Positions 9,233 through 17,149 of a stretch of DNA of 64,000 bases are shown here, one piece after another. The DNA comes from Agromyces protaetiae. Its GTDB lineage: Bacteria; Actinomycetota; Actinomycetes; Actinomycetales; Microbacteriaceae. A program made the position numbers and the translations under genes. Location: positions 124,001-188,000 of the forward strand of contig NZ_CP035491.1 of NCBI RefSeq assembly GCF_004135405.1, written 5' to 3'. Each line of letters opens with the position of its first letter. The stretch's first letter is position 1. The notes under the pieces are model-generated. The model was given only the letters and a program-made list of their open reading frames with translations, searched no databases and was not told the origin of the DNA.

Positions 9233-10506
9233 ATGAGCGACGCCGTTTCCCTGGACGTCTTCGACCGTCGAGAGTCCGAAGTCCGCGGGTACGTCCGCGC
9301 CTTCCCCACCGTGTTCGACGAGGCCCGCGGGGCCACCCTCGTCGACGCCGACGGCCGGGAGTACCTCGACTTCTTCGCGGGCGCGGGCGTGCTGAACTAC
9401 GGCCACAACAACCCCGTCTTCACGAAGGCGCTCATCGCGTACCTCGAGCACGGCGGCATCATCCACGGCCTCGACATGGCGACGAGCGCCAAGAAGGCGT
9501 TCATCGAAGCGTTCGAGCGGTACGTGCTCGAACCGCGCGGGTGGGACTACAAGATCCAGTTCACCGGCCCGACCGGCACGAACGCCGTCGAGGCGGCCTT
9601 GAAGCTCGCCCGCCAGGCGACCGGCCGCCAGACCGTCGTCGCGTTCACCAACGCGTTCCACGGCCTGAGCCTCGGCGCGCTCGCCGCGACGGGCAACAGC
9701 CACTACCGCACGGCCGCGGGCATCGGCCTCGGCGGCGTCGCACGCTTCCCCTACGACGGCTACCTCGGCGCGGGCATCGACACGCTCGACCTGCTCGAGA
9801 AGGCGCTCGACGACCCCGGCTCGGGGCTCGACACCCCGCGGCGGTCATCGTCGAGGCCGTGCAGGGCGAGGGCGGCATCAACGTCGCGAGCCTGCCGTGG
9901 CTGAAGCGCCTCCGCGAGATCACGGCGGTCCGAGGCATCCTGCTCATCCTCGACGAGATCCAAGCCGGCATCGGTCGCACCGGGAAGTTCTTCGCGTTCG
10001 AGCACGCCGACATCGTGCCCGACCTCGTGACCGTGTCGAAGTCGATCTCGGGCTCGGGCCTGCCGATGTCGCTCGTGCTCATCCGCCCCGACGTCGACGT
10101 GTGGAAGCCCGGCGCCCACACCGGCACCTTCCGCGGCAACAACCTCGCGTTCGTCTCCGCGCGCGCAGCCCTCGAGACCTACTGGGCCGACGACGCCTTC
10201 ATGAAGGGCGTCGCCGCGAAGTCCGAACTGCTCCGCGCCGAGCTCGAGGCGATCGCCGCCGAGCACCCCGAGCTCGCGTTCGACGTGCGCGGCCGCGGCC
10301 TCTTCTACGGCATCGCGACCGACGTCGACCGGGGCCTCGCGGGCCGCATCTCGAAGCAGGCGTTCGCGCGCGGGCTCGTCATCGAGACGTCGGGCGCGTA
10401 CGACGAGGTGCTGAAGTTCCTCCCGTCGCTCACGATCACCGAAGACGAGCTGCGCGCCGGCCTCGCGATCGTGCGCGAGAGCCTCGCGGCGGCGCTCGCG
10501 GGCTGA
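9233..10506 (+). pseudogene. ectB: diaminobutyrate--2-oxoglutarate aminotransferase-like (EctB), split by one-base frameshift
   Basis: The start ATG 9233 has AGAGGAG ten bases upstream. The N-terminal part reads AVSLDVFDRRESEVRGYVR then EYLDFFAGAGVLNYGHNNP, strongly EctB-like. After ...DDPGSGLDTP the frame breaks at the four-C run 9834-9837; adding one C restores TPAAVIVEAVQGEGG. The second part has LILDEIQAGIGRTGKFFAFEH, the PLP lysine in TVSKSISGSGLPMS and GTFRGNNLAF. EctB transfers an amino group to aspartate semialdehyde for ectoine (or some siderophores). No ectA or ectC is adjacent, so this may be an orphan diaminobutyrate enzyme. The break may be an assembly error. Confidence 0.82.
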
Positions 10507-10525
10507 GCGCTCCCGGGCTGAGCGC

Positions 10526-11323
10526 TCACGCCCCCGTCAGGAACCGGATCCCCGCCTCGCGGAACGCCCGCGCACCGGGCGCGTTGAAGTGGTGCCGGCC
10601 GGGGATCTCGAGGAACGACCCGTTCGGCGTCGCCTCGGCGAGCGCCTTCGACTGCGCGAAGATCGCGTCGTCGGTGCCCGTCGCGAAGAGGATCGGCTGC
10701 AGGGGCGGGTGCGTGACATCCGGGTCGGCGTCGCCGTGGCGCATGCCCTCGGCGAGCGCGACGAGCGACAGCAGGTCGTTGCCCGCGACGCGCGACGCGA
10801 GGGTGACGTAGTTGCGTGTGACGGCGTCTTCGACGGGCGTGCCGTGCTCGGCGAGCGCGCGCACCTCGTCGATCTGCAGGCGCGCGAGCGGCCGCCCGTC
10901 GGGGATGCCGCCGAGCACCGCGCGTTCGATGCGCTCGGGCGCGTTGACGGCGACCTGCCAGCCGACGCGCGCGCCGAGCGAGTAGCCGAGGTAGCGCACG
11001 GTGTCGAGCAGGTAGGTGTCGAGCACGATGACGAGGTCGTCGACGAGGTGCACCATGTCGTATTCGGATGACTCGTGGGGCTTGTCGCTCGCACCGTGGC
11101 CGAGCTGGTCGACGCCGAGCACGCGGTAGCCCGCCCGCGTCAGGTCGCGCACCCAGCCCGTGTTGACCCAGTTGTCGCGCGTGCTCGACGCGAAGCCGTG
11201 CACGGCGAGCACGGTCGGCGCCTCTTCGTCGCCCCACGAGTAGGTCGCGATGCGGCGGCCCTCGGCCGTCATGATGTACTGCGGCGAGGGCATCTCGGTG
11301 AGGGCGGGGAGCGCGTCGGGCAT
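10526..11323 (-). CDS. alpha/beta hydrolase
   Basis: The most plausible start is ATG 11323 (MPDALPALTEMPSPQYIMT), giving 265 residues. The fold is clear: strand and oxyanion region PTVLAVHGFASSTRDNWVN (about 38-56), GVDQLGHGASDKP, the nucleophile elbow YLGYSLGARVG (Ser in G-Y-S-L-G at about 116), and FLEIPGRHHFNAPG with the catalytic His near the C-terminus; the acid is probably in ATGTDDAIF. It belongs to the broad epoxide hydrolase/esterase/haloalkane-dehalogenase-like class; substrate unknown. It converges with the ectB-like gene, and its stop lies within a 14-base duplicated sequence. Confidence 0.8.
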   Translation of the reverse strand: MPDALPALTEMPSPQYIMTAEGRRIATYSWGDEEAPTVLAVHGFASSTRDNWVNTGWVRDLTRAGYRVLGVDQLGHGASDKPHESSEYDMVHLVDDLVIVLDTYLLDTVRYLGYSLGARVGWQVAVNAPERIERAVLGGIPDGRPLARLQIDEVRALAEHGTPVEDAVTRNYVTLASRVAGNDLLSLVALAEGMRHGDADPDVTHPPLQPILFATGTDDAIFAQSKALAEATPNGSFLEIPGRHHFNAPGARAFREAGIRFLTGA

Positions 11324-11348
11324 ACGCTGATTCTGCCGTAGCGAGGGC

Positions 11349-11885
11349 TCAGCCTCGGAAGTCGTCGGGGTCGACGTCGTCGAGGAACTTCTGGAACTCC
11401 TCGAGCCGCTCCTCGTCGGTCTCGTCCTGCCGCGCGCCGCCGGCCGGCACCTCGTCGTCGTCTTCCACTTCGACGAGCTCGGCGGGGATGCCGGCCTCGT
11501 CGAGGACGTCGTCGGCGACGAAGATGGGGGCGCCCGCGCGCACGGCGAGCGCGATCGAGTCGGATGGGCGGGCATCGAGCGTGCGCTGCCCGTCGACCGT
11601 CTGCAGCACGAGGTCGGCGTAGAAGGTGCCCTCGTCGAGGCGCGTGATGTCGACGCGCTGGAGCCTCGCGCCGAACGTGTCGAGGAGCGTCTTCATGAGG
11701 TCGTGGCCGAGCGGGCGCGGCGCGTCTTCGCCGTTGATGCCGATGAGCGTCGAGGTCGCCTCCTGCCCGCCGATCCAGATCGGGAGCACGACGCCCTCAC
11801 CCACGACCTCGTCGACGGGCTTCAGGAGCACGATGTGCTGCCCGAGCGAGTCGAGCGCGATGCCGAGCACCGTAATCCTGATCAT
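11349..11885 (-). CDS. bifunctional nuclease family protein (DUF151)
   Basis: A 178-residue protein beginning MIRITVLGIALDSLGQHIVLLKPVDEV. The conserved DUF151 pattern is visible: LPIWIGGQEATSTLIGINGEDAPRPLGHDLMKTLLDTFGA (about 35-72), then RLDEGTFYADLVLQ and the signature DARPSDSIALAVRAGAPIFVADDVLDEAG (about 105-134). The C-terminus is acidic (EVEDDDEVPAG...FLDDVDPDDF). Related proteins show DNase/RNase activity in plants and Thermotoga; the bacterial role is unclear, and in actinobacteria it often sits near glycine cleavage/MerR genes, which are not seen here. A TAACAT hexamer five bases before the ATG suggests a leaderless mRNA. Confidence 0.9.
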   Translation of the reverse strand: MIRITVLGIALDSLGQHIVLLKPVDEVVGEGVVLPIWIGGQEATSTLIGINGEDAPRPLGHDLMKTLLDTFGARLQRVDITRLDEGTFYADLVLQTVDGQRTLDARPSDSIALAVRAGAPIFVADDVLDEAGIPAELVEVEDDDEVPAGGARQDETDEERLEEFQKFLDDVDPDDFRG

Positions 11886-11917
11886 GTCTCATGTTATGCC
11901 CCTCGGGGCGCACGCCG

Positions 11918-12559
11918 TCAGGGGCGGCGGAGGCCGCGGACGAGGAGCCAGATGCCCGTGACGGGCGGGATCACGAACATGAGCAGGATGGCGGCGTGCC
12001 AGCCCGAGAATGCCGACACGACGAGCGGCGAGTCGCTCACCCCCGGCGTCGGGGCACCGGCGCGCTCGACCGCGCCCGCGATCGCCGAGGCCGCGAACGT
12101 GACTGCGAGCACCGCGAACGGCAGGAGCGTCGCCGTCCACTTCTCCCAGCGCGCCCAGCTCCGGGACATCCACATCATCGTGATGCCCGCGATCCATCCG
12201 ATCACCGGGATCACGAATCCGCCGAACGCGACGACGAGCGAGGTCACGACGACGTACCAGCGCGGGCTCACGGGCGGGGCGGGCGGTGCGACCTGGGCAG
12301 GCGGCGCGGCGAGCGCGGTCGCGGATGCCCCGGGCTCCCCGCCGCTCGCGGCAGGCACGCCGCCCGAGACATCCGCCGCGATCTCGTTCGGATCGCCCAG
12401 TTGCTCGATCCGCTCGGCAGCCGCAGCGGGATCGAGCCCTGCGAGGTCGCTCGCGATGCCGTCGAGGATGTCTCGGCGAAGGGCCTGCGGCACGCCCGCG
12501 AGCGCCGCGTCGAGTTCGCGCAAGTACACGCGCGCCGCCCGGGAGAGCTGGTCGGTCAT
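11918..12559 (-). CDS. HAAS-domain (DUF1700-like) membrane protein
   Basis: A 213-residue protein whose start overlaps the PadR gene stop (ATGA at 12556-12559). Residues 1-55 (RAARVYLRELDAALAGVPQALRRDILDGIASDL...IEQLGDPNEIAADV) match the HAAS helical domain found beside PadR regulators. A Pro/Ala-rich linker follows, then about four transmembrane segments (YVVVTSLVVAFGGFVIPVIGW, LLPFAVLAVTFAASAIAGAV, AAILLMFVIPPVTGIWLLV). HAAS proteins are thought to act with their PadR partner as membrane signalling pairs, sometimes controlling transporters. The adjacent divergent drug-type MFS gene is a natural target. Confidence 0.8.
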   Translation of the reverse strand: MTDQLSRAARVYLRELDAALAGVPQALRRDILDGIASDLAGLDPAAAAERIEQLGDPNEIAADVSGGVPAASGGEPGASATALAAPPAQVAPPAPPVSPRWYVVVTSLVVAFGGFVIPVIGWIAGITMMWMSRSWARWEKWTATLLPFAVLAVTFAASAIAGAVERAGAPTPGVSDSPLVVSAFSGWHAAILLMFVIPPVTGIWLLVRGLRRP

Positions 12560-12891
12560 ACGTGTGATCCCCTTCCGATGAGGTCGTCGACGGTTCGGCT
12601 GAAGCCGCGCCACTGCTCGCGGAACGCCGCGAGCTCCCGCGTGCCCGCGGCGGTGAGCCGGTAGTACTTGCGGGTCGGGCCTGCGTCGCTGTCTTGCGTG
12701 TACGTCTCGACGGCGCCCCGCGAGCGGAGGCGCGCGAGGAGCGGGTAGAGGGTGCCGGCGCTCGCGACGAGGCCGTGCGCGCCGAGCGTCTCGGCGAGCT
12801 CCCACCCGTAGTGCGGCCGCTCGGCGAGGAGTCCGAGCACGCATTGCTCGGCGACCCCCTTGCGCAGTTGCACGGTCGAATCGGCACTCAT
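12556..12891 (-). CDS. PadR family transcriptional regulator
   Basis: Two in-frame ATGs exist (12900 and 12891). A TACTAT -10 box ends seven bases before 12891 and overlaps 12900, so the leaderless start at 12891 (MSADSTVQLRKGV) is preferred: 111 residues. The PadR winged helix is plain: EQCVLGLLAERPHYGWELAETLG, SAGTLYPLLARLRSRGAVET (recognition helix) and PTRKYYRLTAAGTRELAAFREQW. It is co-translated with the HAAS protein and divergent from an MFS exporter; a near-perfect palindrome lies between them. It most likely represses both units until a small toxic or phenolic ligand binds. Confidence 0.88.
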   Translation of the reverse strand: MSADSTVQLRKGVAEQCVLGLLAERPHYGWELAETLGAHGLVASAGTLYPLLARLRSRGAVETYTQDSDAGPTRKYYRLTAAGTRELAAFREQWRGFSRTVDDLIGRGSHV

Positions 12892-12904
12892 GCGTCGCAT
12901 AGTA

Positions 12905-12919
12905 TCTTGCGACGCAAGA
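12905..12919. promoter_or_regulatory. PadR operator palindrome in divergent promoter
   Basis: TCTTGCGACGCAAGA is a perfect 7-1-7 inverted repeat located between the PadR start and the -10 box of the MFS gene (TAGCGT at 12933-12938, six bases before ATG 12945). Occupancy would block both promoters. Actinobacterial PadR proteins commonly use CTTGCG...CGCAAG-type sites; the assignment is from position and symmetry. Confidence 0.65.
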
Positions 12920-12944
12920 CAGCACCAGGGGCTAGCGTGGAGCC

Positions 12945-14309
12945 ATGGCCGAAGCCAGGTCGCGCGACCAGCGACTCGTGCTCGCGATCGCCGTGCTCGC
13001 GTCGTTCGTCTCGTTCCTCGACAGCACCGTGGTCACGGTCGCGCTGCCCGCGATCCTGCGCGAGCTCGGCGGCGGGCTCGCGACCCAGCAGTGGGCCGTC
13101 GACGCCTACCTCATCACGCTCTCCGCGCTCATCCTCGTCGCGGGGTCGCTCTCCGACGTCTACGGGCGCATCCGCGTGCTGCGAGTCGGGCTCATCGGCT
13201 TCGGGCTCGCCTCCATCGCGATCGCCGCCGCCCCCTCCCCCGACTTCCTCATCGTCGCGCGCGCCCTCCAAGGCATCGCGGGAGCCCTGCTCGTGCCGAG
13301 TTCGCTCGCGCTCATCACCTCGAACTTCCGCGACGAGGCGCAAGCGCGCGCGATCGGCGTGTGGACCTCGCTCACGACCGCCGCGATGCTCGCCGGCCCC
13401 GTCATCGGGGGCCTCTTCGTGGACTTCTCGTCGTGGCGGTTCGCGTTCCTCATCAATGTCGTGCCGATCGCCGTGACGCTCTGGCTCCTCGTGCGGCTCG
13501 GGCACCGGGACATCCGCGAACCCGGCGCCCGCATCGACTGGCTCGGCGCCGCCCTCTGCACCGCGGGGCTCGGCGGCACGGTGTTCGCGCTCATCGAGCA
13601 GCCGAACCTCGGCTGGTCGCCGCTCATCGTGACGGCACTCGTCGGCGGCGTGGCATCCTTCCTCGCGTTCCTCGTGCGCGAGCGCTTCGCCGCGCAGCCG
13701 ATGCTCCCGCTCGCCCTCTTCCGCGTGCGGAACTTCTGGTCGGGCAACATCGCGACCTTCTTCGTCTACGCCGCCCTCTCACTCAACGGGTTCGTGCTCG
13801 GCGTCTACCTGCAGCAGGGCGCCGGCCTTCCCGCCACGCTCGCGGGCCTCGCGACCCTGCCGTCGACGCTCATCATGATCGGCTTGAGCTCGAAGGTCGG
13901 CGCGCTCTCGGGCAAGCTCGGGCCGCGCCTGTTCATGACGATCGGGCCGCTCATCATGGCCACGGGGGCGCTGCTGCTCCTCACGGTGCGCACCGACTTC
14001 GACTACTGGACCCAGGTCCTGCCCGCGATCGTCGTCTTCGGCATCGGGCTCACGCTCACGGTCGCGCCGCTCACCTCGGCGATCCTCGGCTCGATCGACC
14101 CCGTGCGCGCGGGCGTCGCCTCGGCGGTCAACAACGCCGTCGCGCGCGTCGCGGGCCTCCTCGTGATCGCGATGCTCTCGGCGATCGTCGGCGGCAGCCT
14201 CGACCTCGACGGCTTCCACCGCGGCGCGATCGCGACGGCGGTCCTCATGGTCGCGGGCGGCATCGTGTCGTGGATCTGGATTCGGAAGCCGGCGCCGGTT
14301 CGCGGATGA
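12945..14309 (+). CDS. MFS drug exporter, DHA2 (EmrB/QacA-like) family
   Basis: A 454-residue protein with motif A GSLSDVYGRIRVLRVG (about 66-81), ALQGIAGALLVPSSLALI and motif C WTSLTTAAMLAGPVIGGLFV (about 140-160), the antiporter signature of DHA2 14-helix pumps. The opening DSTVVTVALPAI (about residues 26-37) is the standard D1 motif of this family. It exports hydrophobic or cationic compounds against protons at the cytoplasmic membrane. The leaderless-type promoter (TAGCGT, six bases to ATG) sits beside the PadR operator, so PadR very likely controls it. Confidence 0.9.
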   Translation: MAEARSRDQRLVLAIAVLASFVSFLDSTVVTVALPAILRELGGGLATQQWAVDAYLITLSALILVAGSLSDVYGRIRVLRVGLIGFGLASIAIAAAPSPDFLIVARALQGIAGALLVPSSLALITSNFRDEAQARAIGVWTSLTTAAMLAGPVIGGLFVDFSSWRFAFLINVVPIAVTLWLLVRLGHRDIREPGARIDWLGAALCTAGLGGTVFALIEQPNLGWSPLIVTALVGGVASFLAFLVRERFAAQPMLPLALFRVRNFWSGNIATFFVYAALSLNGFVLGVYLQQGAGLPATLAGLATLPSTLIMIGLSSKVGALSGKLGPRLFMTIGPLIMATGALLLLTVRTDFDYWTQVLPAIVVFGIGLTLTVAPLTSAILGSIDPVRAGVASAVNNAVARVAGLLVIAMLSAIVGGSLDLDGFHRGAIATAVLMVAGGIVSWIWIRKPAPVRG

Positions 14310-14312
14310 ACC

Positions 14313-14340
14313 TGCAGAGGTGTATATTTGCACCTCTGCA
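14313..14340. promoter_or_regulatory. 28-bp operator/promoter for the DHA2 MFS-TetR operon
   Basis: Two ten-base arms, TGCAGAGGTG and CACCTCTGCA, are perfect complements separated by TATATTTG; 12 of 14 bases match in each half of the 28-base site. The TATATT core is also a good -10 box. It lies immediately after the previous MFS stop and 68 bases before the start of the next MFS gene, whose operon ends in a TetR regulator. I infer autoregulation by that TetR protein; it is less likely to be a terminator because the spacer is AT-rich and the arms are symmetric. Confidence 0.65.
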
Positions 14341-14408
14341 CGAATCTGGACAGCGTCGTACCCGGATCCGCACCATCTCTCTCCGCCACGCGACCTCGAA
14401 GGACACGC

Positions 14409-16484
14409 ATGTCGACCACCACCGCCACGGGCTCGGCTCCCGTCGTCGCGCCCGCCGCGACGACCGAGCACGACCCGATCATGACGCCTCGCCAGATCCA
14501 GCTCGTGATCTACGGCCTCATGGCCGGCATGTTCCTCTCGTCGCTCGGCCAGACGGTCTTCGGCACCGCCATCCGCACGATCGGCGACGACCTGCACGGC
14601 CTCGACCAGCAGGCGTGGGTGACGACGGCGTTCCTCATCACGTCGACCGTGTCGGTGCCGATCTACGGCAAGCTCTCCGACATCTTCGGCCGCCGCCCGC
14701 TCTTCATCATCGGCATCAGCATCTTCCTCGTGGGGTCGCTGCTGTCGGCGACCGCCGACACGATGTTCATGCTCGCGGCCTGGCGCGCCCTCCAGGGCAT
14801 CGGTGCGGGCGCGCTCATGTCGCTGCCGCTCGCGATCATGGGAGACATCCTCGCCCCGCGCGAACGCGCGAAGTACCAGGGCTACTTCTTCGCCGTCTTC
14901 GGCATCTCGACCGTCATCGGCCCCCTGATCGGCGGGCTCTTCGCCGGCGCGAACGAGATCCTCTGGATCGACGGCTGGCGTTGGGTCATGCTCATCAACA
15001 TCCCCATCGGCATCATCGCGCTCATCATGGTGATCGCGTTCCTCCACCTGCCGAAGTTCGCCCACGACAAGAAGCCCCGCATCGACTGGTGGGGCGCCTC
15101 GGCCGTCATCCTCGCGCTCGTGCCGCTCCTCCTCGTCGCCCAGCAGGGCCGCGAATGGGGCTGGACCTCGACGCCCGCGATCATCAGCTACGTCCTCGGC
15201 GGCGTCGGCATCCTCGCCTTCGTCCTCATCGAGCACTTCATGAAGGACGACGCGATCATCCCGCTCGGCCTGTTCCGCTCGGGCACCTTCTCGATGGCGA
15301 CCATCCTCAACGTGCTCATCGGCTTCGGCATGTTCGGCGCGATGCTGACCATCCCGCTGTACCTCCAGATCGTCATCGGCCTGAACCCGACCGAGTCGGG
15401 CCTCGCGATGATCCCCATGGTCGTCGGCCTCATGATCTCGGCGATCGGCGCGGGCCAGTACACGGCCCGCACGGGCAAGTACCGCATCTTCCCGATCACG
15501 GGCACCGCGGTCACGGCGCTCGGCTTCTTCCTCCTCACCTTCGAGCACTACGACACCCCGTTCTGGGTGCTCATGGTCGAGATGTTCGTCGTCGGCCTCG
15601 GCCTCGGCCAGCTCATGCAGACCCTCACGCTCGCGAGCCAGAACGCGGTCGAGCCGCACGAGATGGGCGTCGCGACGAGCGTCGCGACCTTCTTCCGCCA
15701 GATGGGCGGCACGCTCGGCGTCGCGATCCTGCTGTCGGTGCTGTTCTCGAGCCTGCCGGGCAACATCGTGAAGTCGATCTCCGATGAGGAGACCCTCTCG
15801 ACGGCCCTCTCGGCGGCGCTCGACCCCGAGATCGCGGGCGCGCCCGAGAACCAGGCCGTCATGGCCCAGCTCTGGACCCCCATCGTCGACCCCATCCAGG
15901 AGACGATCCAGACCCAGCTCGACGACGGCGTCACCAAGGCCCTCGCCGCGGCGGACCAGGCCGTGACCGAGAAGGTCACCGCAGCCGTGCAGGCGCAGGT
16001 CGACGCGGGCGCACTCTCGGCCGCCATGGCCGATCAGGTCATCGCGACGCAGGTGGCGGCCGCGACTCCCGCCGCGCACGAGGCCGCCCTCGCCGCGGTC
16101 GCCGAGCAGGCGAACGCGACCGTCACGGGCGACACCGTCTCGGTCGACTGGTCGAACGCCGATCAGCGCGAGGCGTGGGTCGACCAGCTCGTCCCCGAGC
16201 TCGAGCAGAAGCTCGCCGACGGCAACGCCGCGAGCACGACGAGCGGTGCGACGAGCGACACCTCGTTCCTGAACGGCGCCGACCCGGCCCTCACGAAGCC
16301 CTTCCTCGTCGGGTTCACGACGTCGGCAGTGCTCGTCTTCTGGGTCGCGCTCGGAGTCATCCTGCTCGCGTTCGTGCTGTCGCTGTTCTTCAAGGCGCCG
16401 CCGCTGCGCAACGTCTCGGCCCTTCAGGCCCGCGCGAACGCGGCCGCGAGCCTCGACGAGACGCTGGAAGAATCGACGGTATGA
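14409..16484 (+). CDS. DHA2-type MFS exporter with large extracytoplasmic C-terminal loop
   Basis: ATG 14409 has AAGGA at a proper distance; an upstream ATG overlaps the operator and is rejected. The 691 residues include motif A GKLSDIFGRRPLFIIG, ALQGIGAGALMSLPLAIMGDI and FFAVFGISTVIGPLIGGLF, typical of 14-helix DHA2 pumps such as EmrB/LfrA. Between the last two membrane helices (about residues 450-640) lies an unusually long Ala/Gln/Val-rich hydrophilic region (AVTEKVTAAVQAQVDAGALS and similar heptad-like stretches) that is probably helical and outside the membrane. The next gene, a TetR regulator, overlaps its stop (ATGA), so pump and repressor form one operon. Confidence 0.88.
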   Translation: MSTTTATGSAPVVAPAATTEHDPIMTPRQIQLVIYGLMAGMFLSSLGQTVFGTAIRTIGDDLHGLDQQAWVTTAFLITSTVSVPIYGKLSDIFGRRPLFIIGISIFLVGSLLSATADTMFMLAAWRALQGIGAGALMSLPLAIMGDILAPRERAKYQGYFFAVFGISTVIGPLIGGLFAGANEILWIDGWRWVMLINIPIGIIALIMVIAFLHLPKFAHDKKPRIDWWGASAVILALVPLLLVAQQGREWGWTSTPAIISYVLGGVGILAFVLIEHFMKDDAIIPLGLFRSGTFSMATILNVLIGFGMFGAMLTIPLYLQIVIGLNPTESGLAMIPMVVGLMISAIGAGQYTARTGKYRIFPITGTAVTALGFFLLTFEHYDTPFWVLMVEMFVVGLGLGQLMQTLTLASQNAVEPHEMGVATSVATFFRQMGGTLGVAILLSVLFSSLPGNIVKSISDEETLSTALSAALDPEIAGAPENQAVMAQLWTPIVDPIQETIQTQLDDGVTKALAAADQAVTEKVTAAVQAQVDAGALSAAMADQVIATQVAAATPAAHEAALAAVAEQANATVTGDTVSVDWSNADQREAWVDQLVPELEQKLADGNAASTTSGATSDTSFLNGADPALTKPFLVGFTTSAVLVFWVALGVILLAFVLSLFFKAPPLRNVSALQARANAAASLDETLEESTV

Positions 16485-17110
16485 CCTCCGTCGAGCCGGT
16501 CGCCGCCGCTTCCGCTCCCGCGACCCTGCGGGAGCGGAAGAAGGCGGCGACCAGGCTCGCGCTCCACGAGGCGGCGTTCGCGCTCGTCGAGGCGCACGGT
16601 CTCGAGGCGACGACCGTCGATCAGATCTGCGAAGCGGCGGATGTCTCGCAGCGCACCTTCTTCAACTACTTCCCCTCGAAGTCCGCGGCCGTCCTGGGGC
16701 TCCCCCAGGTCGTGCTGACCGACGACGCCCTCGCCCGCTTCCGCGCCGCGCGTGGCGAACTCGTGCCCGCGCTGTGCGAGCTCGTCGGCCACCTCGCCGA
16801 CGAGAGCCGCAACACCCGCCGCATCAAGCAGCTCGTCGCCGAACGCCCCGAACTCGGGCCCGCGTTCACGCAGTGGACGAGCTCGCTCCGCGAGACGTTC
16901 TTCGAGCTCGCGCGCGAGCGCGCCGTGTCCGACGAGTCGGCCCGCACCGCGGTCGCCCTCGTCGTGTCGGCGTTCGCGCTCACGGTGCACACGCCCGTCG
17001 AGGACGACGTGGATGCCTCGGAGCCCGCCGCCGTGCGCTTGCTGCGCTCGGTCGACCGCATCGTGGGCGCGCGCACGGCGCCCATGGCGGAGCCGCGCGG
17101 GGAGCGCTGA
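16481..17110 (+). CDS. TetR family transcriptional regulator
   Basis: A 209-residue protein translationally coupled to the MFS pump by an ATGA overlap. The N-terminal helix-turn-helix is clear at about residues 18-65: RERKKAATRLALHEAAFALVEAHGLEATTVDQICEAADVSQRTFFNYFPSKSAAVLG. The 'SQRTFFNYFPSK' recognition region is typical of MFS-linked TetR repressors. The C-terminal half is a variable helical ligand domain. It probably binds the 28-base palindrome upstream of the pump and is released by pump substrates. The gene ends close to, and converges with, the RNA helicase gene. Confidence 0.9.
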   Translation: MTSVEPVAAASAPATLRERKKAATRLALHEAAFALVEAHGLEATTVDQICEAADVSQRTFFNYFPSKSAAVLGLPQVVLTDDALARFRAARGELVPALCELVGHLADESRNTRRIKQLVAERPELGPAFTQWTSSLRETFFELARERAVSDESARTAVALVVSAFALTVHTPVEDDVDASEPAAVRLLRSVDRIVGARTAPMAEPRGER

Positions 17111-17149
17111 GCTCGGGGCGCGGCTCTTGCGTCAGTCGTTCGGCCCGCG

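Noticed and set aside
13779-16079. A 766-codon antisense frame over two MFS genes
   Set aside because: Low-complexity Arg/Asp/Glu/His composition without domains; both MFS genes on the plus strand have full family signatures.
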